Shown here: positions 1 through 10,793 of the stretch, one piece after another
Position numbering within the stretch: the stretch's first letter is position 1
How the letters are laid out: each line of letters begins with the position of its first letter
Origin: Edaphochlamys debaryana
Taxonomy: Eukaryota > Chlorophyta > Chlorophyceae > Chlamydomonadales
Length of the DNA: 64,000 bases
Assembly: GCA_016858145.1 (NCBI GenBank)
Contig: JAEHOE010000002.1
Span: 434,001 to 498,000, forward strand
Reading direction: 5' to 3'
Position numbers and translations under genes: made by a program
The notes under the pieces: model-generated
Told to the model about the DNA's origin: nothing
Database searches by the model: none
What the model saw: only the letters and a program-made list of their open reading frames with translations

Positions 1-760
1 CGGTACATCTCCGGGTCCAGCTGGAAGTTCCAGTACCCGCTCTTGTCGTCCGTGGTGAACATGAAGTCGCCCTGCTGCAGGTAGCCCGGCATGTCCGTGA
101 CCGCCTCGTACTTGAGGGGTGGGATCTCCATGAAGAGGTTGGGGTACCTGTGTGAGGCGGCGGGTGCGGACTGAGCTGGCCTGCTCCCCGGCCCCGTCTC
201 GACTCAAGCCGCGGCCCCGCTGGTAAGCCTCTGCTTATGGCGCTTTGCTTGCAAACCACGCTGGGCATGCTTAGTCATGCTTAGTCATGCTTTGGTTAGC
301 CCTTCCCAAAAACACGGCCTCGCCGCACTCACATGGGGTTTATGCAGAGGCGCAGCTTTTTGCCCTCCACCACCCGCAGGCCGTTGATGACCGTGGGTGC
401 GCCCCACTCGGCCGGCCACTCCCGCAGCACGCCCTGTTGCAGGCCCTTAGCGATCTCCGCCGAGACGAAGCTCGCATGGGCGGCGGCGCTGCGGTGGTTA
501 GGGAACTGTATGGCGCTGGGCGTGGGCCCCTCCAGGTACGGCGCGATGTCCGCCCCAGGCCCCAAGGCCTGACGCAGCATCTGCTCTACGATGCGGCGCT
601 TTTTGCGTTGCAGGGGCGGGCCGGCTGCGCCTGGCGGTGGTGCCCCCACAAATTTGAAGGCTACGCCCTGCTGGAGCCAGCGCAGGATGCGGGACTGGTT
701 GCTGGTGAGGGGCCCGCCTCCATTGGCGAGCCGGAAGTACTTGCGCCCACAGCTCGCGGG
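1..760 (-). CDS. Retroelement reverse transcriptase, 5' part, runs off the window edge
   Basis: Reading down the minus strand, an open frame from about 760 to 333 encodes an RT N-terminal region ending in LRLCINPM. A canonical intron (donor GTGAGT at 332-327, acceptor CAG just above 147) joins it to 147-1, which continues with YPNLFMEIPPLKYEAV and then DDKSGYWNFQLDP, the motif around the first catalytic Asp of retrotransposon RTs. Splicing makes the join codon ATG. The protein is cut off at base 1, so the YxDD box is outside the window. The layout (gag-like ORF upstream on the same strand, then RT) suggests a DIRS-like or Ty3-like element, but the class is not settled. A spliceosomal intron inside RT is odd, because passage through spliced RNA should remove it. 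A second open frame at 498-1172 overlaps and may be upstream linker of the same polyprotein. Confidence 0.6.
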
Positions 761-1429
761 CAGCGCGGGGCAGGCCGGGGCGGAAGGCGGCTGGGCTGCG
801 CGCTTCGGCTGCTACCGAGGCGGCGAAGGAGGTCGACGGCGTGTCGTCCACCGCTTGCTCTGAGCCCCAGCGCTGCAGGTCCGCCCAAGCTGCCTCGAGG
901 CGCTGCTCCTCCGCCGGGTCTAGGGGTAGCGGGTCTGGCATCCGCGGCGCTGAGGTGCTGGGGGCTGGGGCGACGGGGCGGGGCAGCGCGCGGGCTTCCA
1001 GCGGGTCTTCACTTAGGTCGCACCAAGCCCGCCGGCCTCCTGGGCCCACCTCTGGGTCCACCTCCTCGCCTGCCAACTCCTCGCCCACCAGCGCAGCCCT
1101 TACGGGGCAGGGCCCGCTTTCCCCCTCCGTGGGGTCGGCGCTTGCCGCCGCCCGCTCGCTCCGAACTGCCACCGCCCCCGCCTCTCCCGCTCCTCTAGCC
1201 TACAGCCAAGCGGAGCAGGGGAGCGCGGGTCACAACCTCAACCTGTGTGCAAACCCGTGCAGCCGCTTCCCTGCCTGGCGCCCCCGGCTAAGTGACCAAC
1301 GTTTGGCAAACGGCCTTTCAATGCGCTCGGGATCCGCCCGCCAGCCCGCCCGCCCTCCAACGCGATCAGCTGGGCGTTTAACCGCCCAGCCACCCTCAGC
1401 CTAGGCTTCCCTTGCTGCCTGGCACGCCT

Positions 1430-3677
1430 TCAAGCCCTACTGCCCGAACCTGCCTTGGCGGCCGCCAGCAGCGCTGCCAGGACAGCGCTGCGGGACAGGT
1501 GCGGGTAGCTGCAGCCCGTGCACCGGCCCAGCACAGCGTGGTTGACGCAGATCTTGGGGTCCAGCCCGCGGGCGAGCCTGAACATCCCGTCCATGCTCTC
1601 TGGCTCGCGCTGCTCCCTCGCCAGGGCCGCGTTGAGGGCGCTGAGGACCTCGTCCTTCGAGTGCTGGCCTGCGGGTGCGTAGCCCCCCGCAGCGGAGGGG
1701 GCTGGGCGGGGCGGCTGGGCGCCCGCCCTGCGGCCTCCGCCTCCGCCGCCGCCCGCCGCCGCCGCGTTGTACGCCGCGCTCCCGCCCCTAGCGCCGTCGC
1801 TTGCCGCCTGTGGGCGCCCCGCCCGCAGGTGCCGCTTCAGGTCCTCGGCCGCTGCCGGGGCAGCCAGGTGCTTGGCCGCCTTCTCCGAGCTCTCCTGCAG
1901 CCGCAGCAGCCCGCCCAGCATGGGGCCGTGCGCGCGCTTCCACTGCTCCGCCGTGTACGGTGTGTTGTGGAGCGCGGAGTCGGTCAGGTAGAAATTCCGG
2001 CAGGAGCGGATGATCGCCACCCCCGTCGCCCCGCCGTCCGCCCTATCCAGCCGCTTCGCCTCTCCGTCCAGCCAGCGCAGGGCCGTGTTCAGCGGCTCCG
2101 TCGAGGCCAGGAGGTTGGCCAGCTGACCGGCGAGGATGGCGAGGGTCACGCCCACGCCGGCGGCGCGGTTGCGCAGGCTGTTGAACTGCGAGTCCACGAC
2201 CGCCAGCACGGCCGACTGCAGTCCCGACACATCCAGCCCCAGGACGCTGAAATGCGCCGCCGTCAGCGCCAGCGACTGCTCCGCCCGCGAGCGGTATAAT
2301 CCCGCAGCGTGGTCCACCAGGACGGGGGCGGTGGCGCCCCGGCCGCAGCACACTGCCAGGGCCGCAACGGTGGAACGGGCTGTGTCCGTTATGGTCATGA
2401 AGGCCTGAGCTGGCGGCGTCGCCAGCGCCTGCCCCAAGCTGGGAGCGATGCCCAGCTCGACAGCCCGGTCCAGGGGGAGGTTCCGTCTCGAACGGCGCCC
2501 GCTTCCCCGGTACGACCATCTCCGGGGTGATGGCGTCGCAGGGCAGCACCTTGCCCGCTTGCTCGGCCACCCAACAGCCCCCATAGACTCCGGCGTCCGG
2601 GGGTGCGCCTGGGGGGCGCAGCGGCGGTGCGGGCGCCAGCCCCGGGGTGCCGCTGCCCCGCCAGGCCGGTGCCTCCTGGGCCGCGCCGGCGAAGGTGTTG
2701 CCCAGCGCCCGCGCCGCCTGGGGGCGCTGCACGGGCTCCGCTGGCTGCACCAGCGCCTGCTGCGCTGCCGCCTGCGCGGGTTGGCCGCCTTGCGCCGCTT
2801 GGGCTGCCGCCAGGAGGGCAGTCAGCACCTCGGGGCTGAGCGCGGCCAGGGCGGCGAACGCTGCCATGGTCCGCTGCGCCGTCTGCGCTGCTTGCGGCGC
2901 TTGCCCCGCCTGCCCCGCCTGCGCCGCCGCCACCGCCGCTTCCCTGCCTGGGCTAACGCCGGCGAAGATGTGCAGCTTGGCCCGCTTCGGCTGATGCTGG
3001 GGCCCCGGCGATACCACTTGGACCGAAGGGTTCCCGCGCTGTCCTGGGCTGTCTCGCGGGCGCTGCTGGGGCGGCAGCCTGGGGCTGCGGTCTGGCTTGC
3101 CGGAAGTGGCACCCTCGCGGCCCTCCTTGATGGGAGTGAGCTGGCGTGGGGGGTTGCGCTGGCCCGCCCCGCCGCCCGACTCGCCTGCCCCGCCAGCCCC
3201 GGGGTCTACGCCCCCGGTGCCTTCGCCAGCCTTGCCTGCCGGCTGCGCCTGATCCTCCTCCTGCTGGCGCTCCTGTTCTGGCGCCGGGCCCTGAGTCCTC
3301 GCCTTGCTGTGGGAAGCCGCACCTCCGCCTCCCTTTCTTCCCTGCGGGGACCGGATGGGAGGAAGGATCGAGCCTTCAGCGCTCTGCCTGCACGCCTGCC
3401 TGCGGGAGCGGCTCTCCCAGAGGTGCGTGTGAGAGTTGCGGGTGCCGCCCGTCCCAGCGTGGCCTGCCCTGCCTGCGTGGGGTCCGCCCAACATGCCAGC
3501 CAAGGTGGGGTGCTGCCCCCCCTTCCTGCCTTCGCGGCTACCTGACCGGCCGAGGGTTCTGCCCTCTCGCGACCGGGACCCGTCACTCGACGCGGGTGCT
3601 GCCCGCCCCTTTAGGGTGCTGCCATGCTTTAGCTTTCGTGTTGGTAGGGGTGCTGCCCCGATCTGCCCGCGTCTCAC
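1430..3677 (-). CDS. Gag-like ORF1 of the minus-strand retroelement, frameshifted
   Basis: Two overlapping minus-strand frames together make one protein. The upstream frame (3677 down to about 2480) is Pro/Gln/Ala-rich and disordered and ends in a conserved-looking stretch around DAITPEMVVPGKRAPFETE. The downstream frame (about 2480 to 1430) carries a long helical region and then a compact Cys/His motif, CVNHAVLGRCTGCSYPH (C-x9-C-x2-C-x3-H), near 1510-1560, which resembles a gag zinc finger. The switch falls at a C-run near 2473, so it is either a single-base indel (decay or assembly error) or a frameshift site. Position just upstream of an RT on the same strand supports an ORF1/Gag role. I do not recognise a specific family. 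Confidence 0.5.
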
Positions 3678-4306
3678 CGGCTTCCGGCCCTTGCCCTGAT
3701 TGCTCGGGCCATCGCCGCGATCGCCCGCTTCTCCGGTCCCGTCCTCGCCTCCATCCGCCTACATGGGGTCAGGGGATGCTGAGCGAGGCCAAGGAAGGGC
3801 AAGGCCAAAGGCGGGGCGCTCTGCGCGCTGTCGGGTCGGCAACGCGTGCGCGCACGCGTGGTGCGCCGCGGCTTCCCTTTCCGCCCATGCGCCAGCCGCT
3901 ATCGCGGCCCGGGGAATACTAATGAGGTTACGCCTCGGCTCTGAGCCGGCCCAGGCAGCGCCAACAGCAGCAGTCAACGCGATCGCTAGTCGCTTCGGTC
4001 GCTCGAGAGTCGCCCGCCCAAACACACGCCGCAGGCGCTCCGCCCGCTTAGGACGCCCCCAATGACACTTACCTTGGATGTGGAGCGAGTGGAGACCATC
4101 GGGGCGACGGAGGAAGAAGTGGCCTTGGGCACTGCCGATTTGACGAAGTCGGAGCCTAAGGGTGTGCCGCTGGCGTCCTAGCGACTCATGGGCATGTAAC
4201 AGCGGTTCAGCGAACGGTAACAAGCCTCGGGCGTGCTTTCCGGTTGGGCCCCTCCTCGCGGGGTCATGCATGCCGTACACGCGCATGCTCACACTCAAGT
4301 CTGGGT
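3678..4306. other. Segment between the minus-strand retroelement and the 5' LTR; no gene seen
   Basis: GC-rich sequence with no convincing coding frame or RNA gene. It probably contains the 5' leader or terminal repeat of the minus-strand element, which cannot be delimited because its partner end is outside the window. Confidence 0.4.
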
Positions 4307-6225
4307 CAGGACCATACCGCAGCCAGCACCCGGGCACGACGAGCGGCGAGCGATGACGACCACCCAGCCTGAGGGCTGGGTGGCATGCCTGGAATTAATC
4401 CAGGAGGATAGCAAGTTGGGCGCCCACCACGCTGGCGTGGAAGGTGGGCGCGGGAAGATGGAGGGAAACCCCCACGGCCTGAGGGTGGAACCGCAGGGGC
4501 TGAGATGGGGGCCTGCCCAAGAGGCAGCGGCAGCAGGTCACATAGCGTGGCGAGAGAGCGAAGTTAGGGGCGGGATTGATCTGCCTGACGAGGAGTTAGG
4601 GCCCAGGCAGGCTGCGCTGACACGTACCTACCACGCATGGGCCGCTGGTGAAGCCGGGAGCAGACACCGACGGCCCCAGCAGGGGCCGGCTCGGGGTTGC
4701 CTTAGTAGGGTATCCTTGACATTGCCGTATCGCCCTCGCAGGAGGACGGTTTGTGCGGTTAGAAGCTCTGGACCCGGGGTAGCGGCGTCAGAGCTGTTAG
4801 CATCTGGCCGAGGCCCCGCAGGCCCTGTGTACGGCTAGATTTCGCTAGGGCAACAAATACCCCGTCAGCGTCACTGACTGGGGAGAGATCCACCAGACAC
4901 CTACACCCAGAAAGCAATGCCGCTATTCTTCCACTACCACCTGTAAACATACCACGGACGTGTCACCAGACCCTTGAGTCCTGAGCCCCTGAGCATCATT
5001 TAGGTCTGCTGCACTTACATACCGTACACTAGGTCTATCTAGGTAGGTCAGCCCACAACGCTCAGCCTCAGCCGACAGCCGTCTCTCCCGTCCCAGCCGT
5101 CACGACTACCTGTGAGTCTACGTTCGTGGATTACGCATAAGCCCTCGAGCCCCTGCTGGGCCGAGGCGGCGGCTGACGCCTAAGCCCTTCGCCAGGAAGG
5201 CAGCGGTCCACGAGTGGGTGAGCGCCTAAGCCCTCCCGTGTTGGAGGCAGCGTCGAACGCCTAAGACCCCGCCAGGGGGCAGCGGCCCACACTGTCGCGG
5301 GAGTAACGTGTAAGCCCTCCGGACAGAGGCATCGTCCCGCCAGGCGAGGGTTGAAGCGCATAAGCCCTCCCAGAGGGGGAGGCGGCCGCCCTCAGCACAG
5401 CGATATCCGCGGTCGGAGGAGGCTCGAGCTTGGAGTGAACCGCGTGTGACGTCCAGATCCCCCGCGTTACGCCCCCGGACTAGTGCCGTGCCGGCCTATC
5501 AGAGGCGACCAAGCGACCCTCCGGCGGGAGCACTGATTGGACGCGTGGTGGCAGTAAGGCTCCGACCTGGGCGACGAGATCCGCCCTTACGTGGAGGTCC
5601 AGCCTCGTGGGTTGAAGCACCTAAGCCCTCCGTGTGAGGCAGCCACCCACCTTACTTGTCGATTGGGTTAAAGCGCGTAAGCCCCCCTCCTCTCTGAGGG
5701 GCAGCCACCCACATCCGGAGCGGCCAGAGGAAGAAAGTGCTGTGAGAGAGCCGCGGGCCCCTGTCCAGGCCCTGTGCTCCTGTGAGCAGGAGCGAGCCAC
5801 GTGAGGCGGTGGAAGCCAGCGCTAGGAGCAGCCAGCCCACGTGAGAGAGCGCCCTTCCAAGGCGCTGCAGCAGTAGTGGTTGGAGCCCGCCTGTTCGGCC
5901 CCTCTTGGCCGTCCTTGCATGGGCACCACTCAAGTTCCGCGTCCGCATTGAAGGGGCGCGAGGAGGGTCCGGAAGTCATGAGCCGCACCCTTTGAGGAGC
6001 ACCACAGAGCACCTGTGTGCCCTCCCCCGGCAGCCGCCATCTAGGGCTGCACGGGAGACCAATCCGCTGCGCATAGAATCTCGTCGGTGGACGAACGTGA
6101 TCGGACGTGATACAGCGTGTCCATCAGTTCGGTCCTAGGGACAAGTCGTGGCGCGTGGCTTACACGTCGTGTGACCCAGGAAAAAAAATTTGGGTTGACG
6201 TGTTGTCGCGTGGTTCACGCGAAAG
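4307..6225 (+). repeat. 5' LTR
   Basis: Direct repeat of 20759-22678. It begins CAGGACCATACC and ends CGCGAAAG. It contains an array of short covarying hairpins (5133-5710) and TGTAA motifs (for example near 4943) of the kind that specify polyadenylation in volvocine algae. It is 1 bp shorter than the 3' copy because of an A8 versus A4CA4 difference near 6181. Confidence 0.9.
5133..5710 (+). repeat. Array of about eight covarying short hairpins in the LTR
   Basis: A unit of about 25-35 nt recurs at roughly 5135, 5190, 5227, 5261, 5312, 5360, 5620 and 5676: TAAGCCC, then a short pyrimidine arm, a loop and the complementary purine arm followed by GCAGC or similar. The arms change together: CCTTC/GAAGG, CTCC/GGAG, CCCC/GGGG, CCCCTC/GAGGGG. 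A ninth copy lies in the leader near 6926. The 3' LTR carries the same array at about 21585-22165. Function unknown; an RNA-structural role (packaging, dimerisation, translation) is inference. Confidence 0.65.
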
Positions 6226-6243
6226 TGGTGGCGGGACCTCTGA
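6226..6243 (+). other. Candidate primer-binding site
   Basis: The 5' LTR is followed immediately by TGGTGGCGGGACC. TGG is the complement of the universal tRNA CCA end, and the rest would pair with a tRNA 3' end reading GGTCCCGCCACCA. Position at the LTR boundary supports it; the tRNA was not identified. Confidence 0.5.
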
Positions 6244-7402
6244 TCGGTACCGCAATCCGGATCTCAATCGAGGTGGTCGCCGTCGTACCGTCGGCGCCCC
6301 TCGCAGGTGGTTAGCGGAGGCGTCAACTGCCGCCGCTGTGCTTGGATTCCAGAGTTTCGTATCAGCGGTTAACGGGCGTTTCTCCCGTCCTACTGCTGCA
6401 CGCCTGGGGAAGTCAGACCCTTTTGTGGGAAGACCGAAACCCAGCCCGAACCACCCAGTCAAGGGGCGGTTGAATCGGGAAAACCCAACCTCAGGGCACC
6501 AGTCCTGGTGGGCCTCTTCACGGCCGGGGCAGCTCCCGCGCCGTCCTTCCTCTCGTCCCCACGAATTTGGCGCCTCAGCTGGGCGTTAGTAGTGGCCCAC
6601 GAAGGAAGGCAACGGAAGTAAGCCCTGCGTGAACCGCAGGCGTTCCGGGTTACCAGCAGCTTTCAGTCAGCCTCAGCATCCAAGACCTCAAGACCTCCAA
6701 GCACTCAAGATCCAAGAAGTAAGCCGGGTCTGGGAAGGTTAACGGCCAAGGTCTGTGAGCGGGAGGAAGGCCGAGGGATTTGGGTTTCGATCAGGGACCA
6801 AAACCGGGTTACAGGGTACGCGTGCTGGGCAGGCCGACGGCTCGGACCGTGTGGTGAGGGGATTCGTCCCTTACGCCCTGCCGGGTTCCGTTCGTGGTCC
6901 GCACGTTTCGTAACGCCATTGGCTGCGTAAGCCCTCTGGACGAGGCAGCACAAGGGCCTCTCCTGGAAAGAGAGTGTCCGTGGTAGGCTTACGAACGACT
7001 GCGTCGAAGAGCCACTGAAACTCGGCTTTGCCGAGGGAGGTCCTCGTGTGGCCCGGTAAAGGCCTGCCTGTGGGGCCGGGGGGAGACCACAAACCCCTCA
7101 ACAATACAAGGAGAGCGGGGCTAGACCCCTTGTAAGGACGTTCCAGCGTCCGCCGGGAAGGGGAGAGGCGCGCAAAGGCCCCCCGCTGACTTAGTTAGGT
7201 GTGTGTGTGTGTGTGTGTCGCGCGCTCCTACGAAAACGAGCAGTCTGTCCGTTGGTGCGGTGTCTGACGGCGCGGTTTCGATATCTTGTGGTCCGTCGGT
7301 GCGGAGTCTGTTCGTCTGTGTCGCGTCCGTGGGATTGGGTGTCGCGTCACCCAGGGAGTAACCAAAAAAATACCAGAGTCCGAAGGGCAAAGGAGGAGGG
7401 GC
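6226..7402 (+). other. Retrotransposon leader, non-coding
   Basis: 1.18 kb between the LTR and the Gag start. It holds the candidate primer site, one extra copy of the LTR hairpin motif near 6926 and a (GT)n run at about 7199-7218. No convincing coding sequence. Confidence 0.6.
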
Positions 7403-8458
7403 ATGGACCACCCCAAGATCACGGCGGCGGCCCTCAATTCGGTGCCGCCGTTTGAGCCCCGGGATAACCCCCGGGTATGGTTGGATACGGTGGAGCGCTA
7501 CGCTGATGCGTTAGACTGGAGCGATGAGCAGAAGCTGATGGTAGCGCGTTGCCGCCTTGGTAGGGAAGGCACCAATTGGGAAAGTGGTGTTGCCCACACC
7601 CTGCCCACATGGCAGGCGTTCAGGGCAGCCTTTCTCGAACGCTTTGCAGCTCGGGAAACGGCGATGTATCAGGAGTTGGCATGCATGAGTCAGAGGGCGG
7701 GGGAGACGGTACGGCAGTACGCCGACCGTTTTCGAAGCCTCCTTTCCAGTCTTGGAATCGATGGCAATCGAGACCCGCTGCACATGCACAACTTCCTGCG
7801 GGGTGTGTCGGACAAGGTGCGCGCGTTGACGCACCACTACAAACCAACCACCCTAGATGCCGCTATCGAGGCAGCAGTTTATGTGTCAGACTTGCCGGCG
7901 GGAGGGGATAGGGGCCACGTCCGGTTTGCGGACGAGCCAAGTAGCCAGGGCAGCCGCCCGCCGTATCAGCAGCGAGCGGCAAGCGACATGCCGTCTTATC
8001 GCGCAGCGCAGCCCCGGGAGGCGTACCGGCCCCCGGAGGCTCCGCAAGCGACCCCTCGGTACAGTGACCGAAGGGATGGGCGGCGGGATGCTAAGCCCGC
8101 AAGGCCATGGGACGATCGCCGAGGTGACTCACCGGGACGGGAGCAGGCGCGCACGCCGCACCTCTCCAGGGCCCAGGCATCAAACCAATCCTCCCGGCCG
8201 AAGGAAGCGGATAGTGAGATGGAAAGGTTGCGTCAGGGGTTTGAAAACCTGGCCCTTACCGTAAAACGGTTAGAGGAGGGAAGGGAGCAGCAAGTCAACA
8301 CGGCCTCAGTGCTGGCCGCCGCTCACTACCCGCAGCCCGGGGCCTATGCACCCCCGGCACCTCCGCCGATCTACTACGTTGAGCGCCGGGACCCCTCCAC
8401 CTACATGGTAGATGCGGGGGGTCAGTGGAGTCAGCAGGGGACGGGGGCGGAGGTATAA
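7403..8458 (+). CDS. gag: Retrotransposon Gag
   Basis: 351 residues from the ATG at 7403, chosen because the Gag fold starts at once (MDHPKITAAAL). The central region, WQAFRAAFLERFAAR...GETVRQYADRFRSLL, is the classic retrotransposon Gag (PF03732-type) helical core, followed by a basic Pro/Arg-rich tail and a short coiled segment (EMERLRQGFENLALTVKRLE). No CCHC zinc knuckle is visible, which is unusual for gypsy Gag; the Arg-rich tail may bind RNA instead. The frame ends at TAA (8456-8458) but continues open to 8794. Confidence 0.85.
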   Translation: MDHPKITAAALNSVPPFEPRDNPRVWLDTVERYADALDWSDEQKLMVARCRLGREGTNWESGVAHTLPTWQAFRAAFLERFAARETAMYQELACMSQRAGETVRQYADRFRSLLSSLGIDGNRDPLHMHNFLRGVSDKVRALTHHYKPTTLDAAIEAAVYVSDLPAGGDRGHVRFADEPSSQGSRPPYQQRAASDMPSYRAAQPREAYRPPEAPQATPRYSDRRDGRRDAKPARPWDDRRGDSPGREQARTPHLSRAQASNQSSRPKEADSEMERLRQGFENLALTVKRLEEGREQQVNTASVLAAAHYPQPGAYAPPAPPPIYYVERRDPSTYMVDAGGQWSQQGTGAEV

Positions 8459-8794
8459 AACTACCAGCCGCGGCCTGATTACTCTGCTGTACGACACGGT
8501 TACCCGCCTGAAGAGATTTACGTAAAGCGTGTAGGGGAGTTTGAGGATATGTCGCTTCCGCGCAAACGGGTACCCATACCTCTGGAGCGTTTCGCCACGG
8601 CTGGACCCCGCGGGCCCATGGGGCCCCCTGGCCCACCACGGCGGGACCCCATGGAGGTAGATCGCCCCTCCGACATGCCCGGCGGACCCCCACCGGGCCC
8701 GAAGCCAGTGGCACCGCCCAGGGCTGCGACGCCGGCTCCCGTTCCCGCGTGGCCTCCGTCCAGGTCTGCGGCTCCGCCCCCGCTAGCTGGGTGA
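8459..8794 (+). CDS. In-frame continuation of Gag after a TAA stop
   Basis: Directly after the Gag TAA the same frame stays open for 111 codons to a TGA at 8792-8794. The product is Pro/Arg-rich (for example GPRGPMGPPGPPRRDPMEVD). It could be reached by readthrough, or the TAA is a recent mutation in a young copy. The protease frame (+1 relative to Gag) opens after a TAG near 8785, so the two frames overlap by only a few bases. Confidence 0.5.
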   Translation, partial: NYQPRPDYSAVRHGYPPEEIYVKRVGEFEDMSLPRKRVPIPLERFATAGPRGPMGPPGPPRRDPMEVDRPSDMPGGPPPGPKPVAPPRAATPAPVPAWPPSRSAAPPPLAG

Positions 8795-8870
8795 CTGGCC
8801 GGGCGAGCCGACGAGGAGGCCTGGACCTTCCGGGCCCCTGGGGCGTACCCCCAGCCCGGCAAGGCCAGCG

Positions 8871-10793
8871 ATGGGCCGGGACATTGAGCGGCGTTCAGGC
8901 TCGGCTCCCCGCGGGGGACGGACCGAAGCACCGAGGGATGGCGGGCCGGACGGGAGGAGGCCGTGGCGCCCCAGGGCGCCTGGCGAGCCTTCTCACCGCA
9001 CGGACCCTGTCCCGTCCGCCGCTGCCCAGGAAGCCACGGCACAAATAGCGAGCGACGTGATGGCTAAGGTTACTCGTTTTACCATCCCTCTAGGTACGGC
9101 ACTGACTGTGGACCCCGCCGCAGTGCTGACTAAGGTGGGCAGTAAGCTGCTCGGCATCGCCAGGGTCCATGCTCGAGGGGATAAGCCCTCGGGCTTGGGC
9201 CCGGCCGAACGGGCAGTATCAATGGTGGAAGAGTGCAATGACGAGGGGGCGGGGCTTGACACTGAGGTGCAGCCCGATGAGGCGTGGAGCATGGACCTGG
9301 AACGAGCTGGCCAAGCCTGTGCCTTCCCCACAGCCCTGGCCACCCAGACCCTTCCCGCACCCGGGCCACGTTTTCAGGTGTGCCGTTGCAATATCCTAGT
9401 GGCAGACGCCGAGGGGGAATGGATCCCCGTGCCTGCCATTGTGGACAGCGGTGCCAGCGTGAGCCTTGCGTCCAGGGTCACGTTACGAGCCCTTCGCCTG
9501 ACCGGAGCCATCCAGGATACGGAGGTTGCATTCTTCAATGCGGATGGAAACCGGACTAAAGCAGGGGGCAAGATACCCTCGTTGCTGACCTCGACGGGGG
9601 ACATGAAGCTCCCCATAGACGTCTACGTGTCAAACTCGTTAGGCTTTGGCCTGTTGCTGGGCTGCGACTGGCTGGCCTCTGCCAGGGCCACCATCTGCTA
9701 TGACCGTCAGGTGCTCGAGTACACCAATGACGAGAACCAGCGCAGTAGCATCAAGATTACGTTCCTGCGCACCCAGACCCCACCTGCTCTAGCATGGGAG
9801 CAGGCATCGGATGAGTCTGACGCAGAGACGTATGTGGTAGCGCAGCCAGAGGACGCGGGTGCACCTGTGATAAAGGGGCAGGAGGAGGAACCCGCCAAAA
9901 CAACGACATGCGCAGAGACACCCTCGGGTAATATTGTCTCCGATTCGCCGCATTTGCCCCCTCCCTACGAGGCGGGGGCTATGCCGCGCGGATCTGACAT
10001 CCATTTGCCCGATACCCTACCTCCCATCCGCGCCGCCACCATTGAGGCGTGGATTGGAGGGAGCCCGGCTGTGTGGTCCCTAGAGGCGGAATGGGACATG
10101 CGGATGATGTATTGGATGGTGTCTGTGCCACTCTGGGCACCTCACCGTGACTGGAACACCAACGAGTGCCTGCATGTGGCACTGGTTGTGCGTTCCGCGT
10201 GGAGTCACTTCGAGGAGGCAAGGCTCCTGCGGGAAGATGAGCCTTACCCCTTGCCTGGGGAAGACTGGAGGGGGCGTTACCGCCTGAGGGACGCCTACCA
10301 CCTGGGGGAAGCAGATCTCGACAGTGTGGGATCATGGCTGTCACCCCCTCACTACACCGAGGTGAGGGGCACTGAGCTATGGTTCATTCTGCTGGAGACC
10401 TGTGGGGTGGAAGAGGCCCCCGCCAGCCCGCCTGAGTGCCGCTATTGGCACTTGGAGTGGGATGAGGGGCGGGAGGACATGCTTTCGGACATGCGGCGCC
10501 AACTCTTGAGGCATGCCAAGGCCCTGGTCCTGCTGGAAACCACCCAGCTGCGGAAGTCTCCCGGGGCCGTAGGCCCCTGGGATGACATACCCGAGGGGGC
10601 ATGGACTCCGGAGGTGGAGTACTGCCGCCTGTGGTATCACGCTGCTCCCAAGTGGGCAGGTTACCGCAGCTGGTCCCGGGAAGATCGATGCGAGCTAGTC
10701 ACCCTTCTGCTAACCGCCAGGCAGTGGCTTGAGCTGGCGCGGGCAGAGAGTGAGGAGCCGTCCAGTCACCTCCCGGGCAGGGACGTTGCTTGA
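8871..10793 (+). CDS. Retropepsin-type aspartic protease region
   Basis: 640 residues from the ATG at 8871; the frame is open from about 8786, so it could also be entered by +1 frameshifting from Gag. The protease signature is VPAIVDSGASVSLASR (catalytic Asp codon 9444-9446, D-S-G-A) followed by LGFGLLLGCDWL, matching the second conserved strand of retropepsins. The C-terminal ~400 residues, after the Ser/Asp-rich QASDESDAE, have no recognised domain but are rich in Trp and acidic residues. It ends in TGA (10791-10793), with the same frame open again just after. Confidence 0.8.
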   Translation: MGRDIERRSGSAPRGGRTEAPRDGGPDGRRPWRPRAPGEPSHRTDPVPSAAAQEATAQIASDVMAKVTRFTIPLGTALTVDPAAVLTKVGSKLLGIARVHARGDKPSGLGPAERAVSMVEECNDEGAGLDTEVQPDEAWSMDLERAGQACAFPTALATQTLPAPGPRFQVCRCNILVADAEGEWIPVPAIVDSGASVSLASRVTLRALRLTGAIQDTEVAFFNADGNRTKAGGKIPSLLTSTGDMKLPIDVYVSNSLGFGLLLGCDWLASARATICYDRQVLEYTNDENQRSSIKITFLRTQTPPALAWEQASDESDAETYVVAQPEDAGAPVIKGQEEEPAKTTTCAETPSGNIVSDSPHLPPPYEAGAMPRGSDIHLPDTLPPIRAATIEAWIGGSPAVWSLEAEWDMRMMYWMVSVPLWAPHRDWNTNECLHVALVVRSAWSHFEEARLLREDEPYPLPGEDWRGRYRLRDAYHLGEADLDSVGSWLSPPHYTEVRGTELWFILLETCGVEEAPASPPECRYWHLEWDEGREDMLSDMRRQLLRHAKALVLLETTQLRKSPGAVGPWDDIPEGAWTPEVEYCRLWYHAAPKWAGYRSWSREDRCELVTLLLTARQWLELARAESEEPSSHLPGRDVA

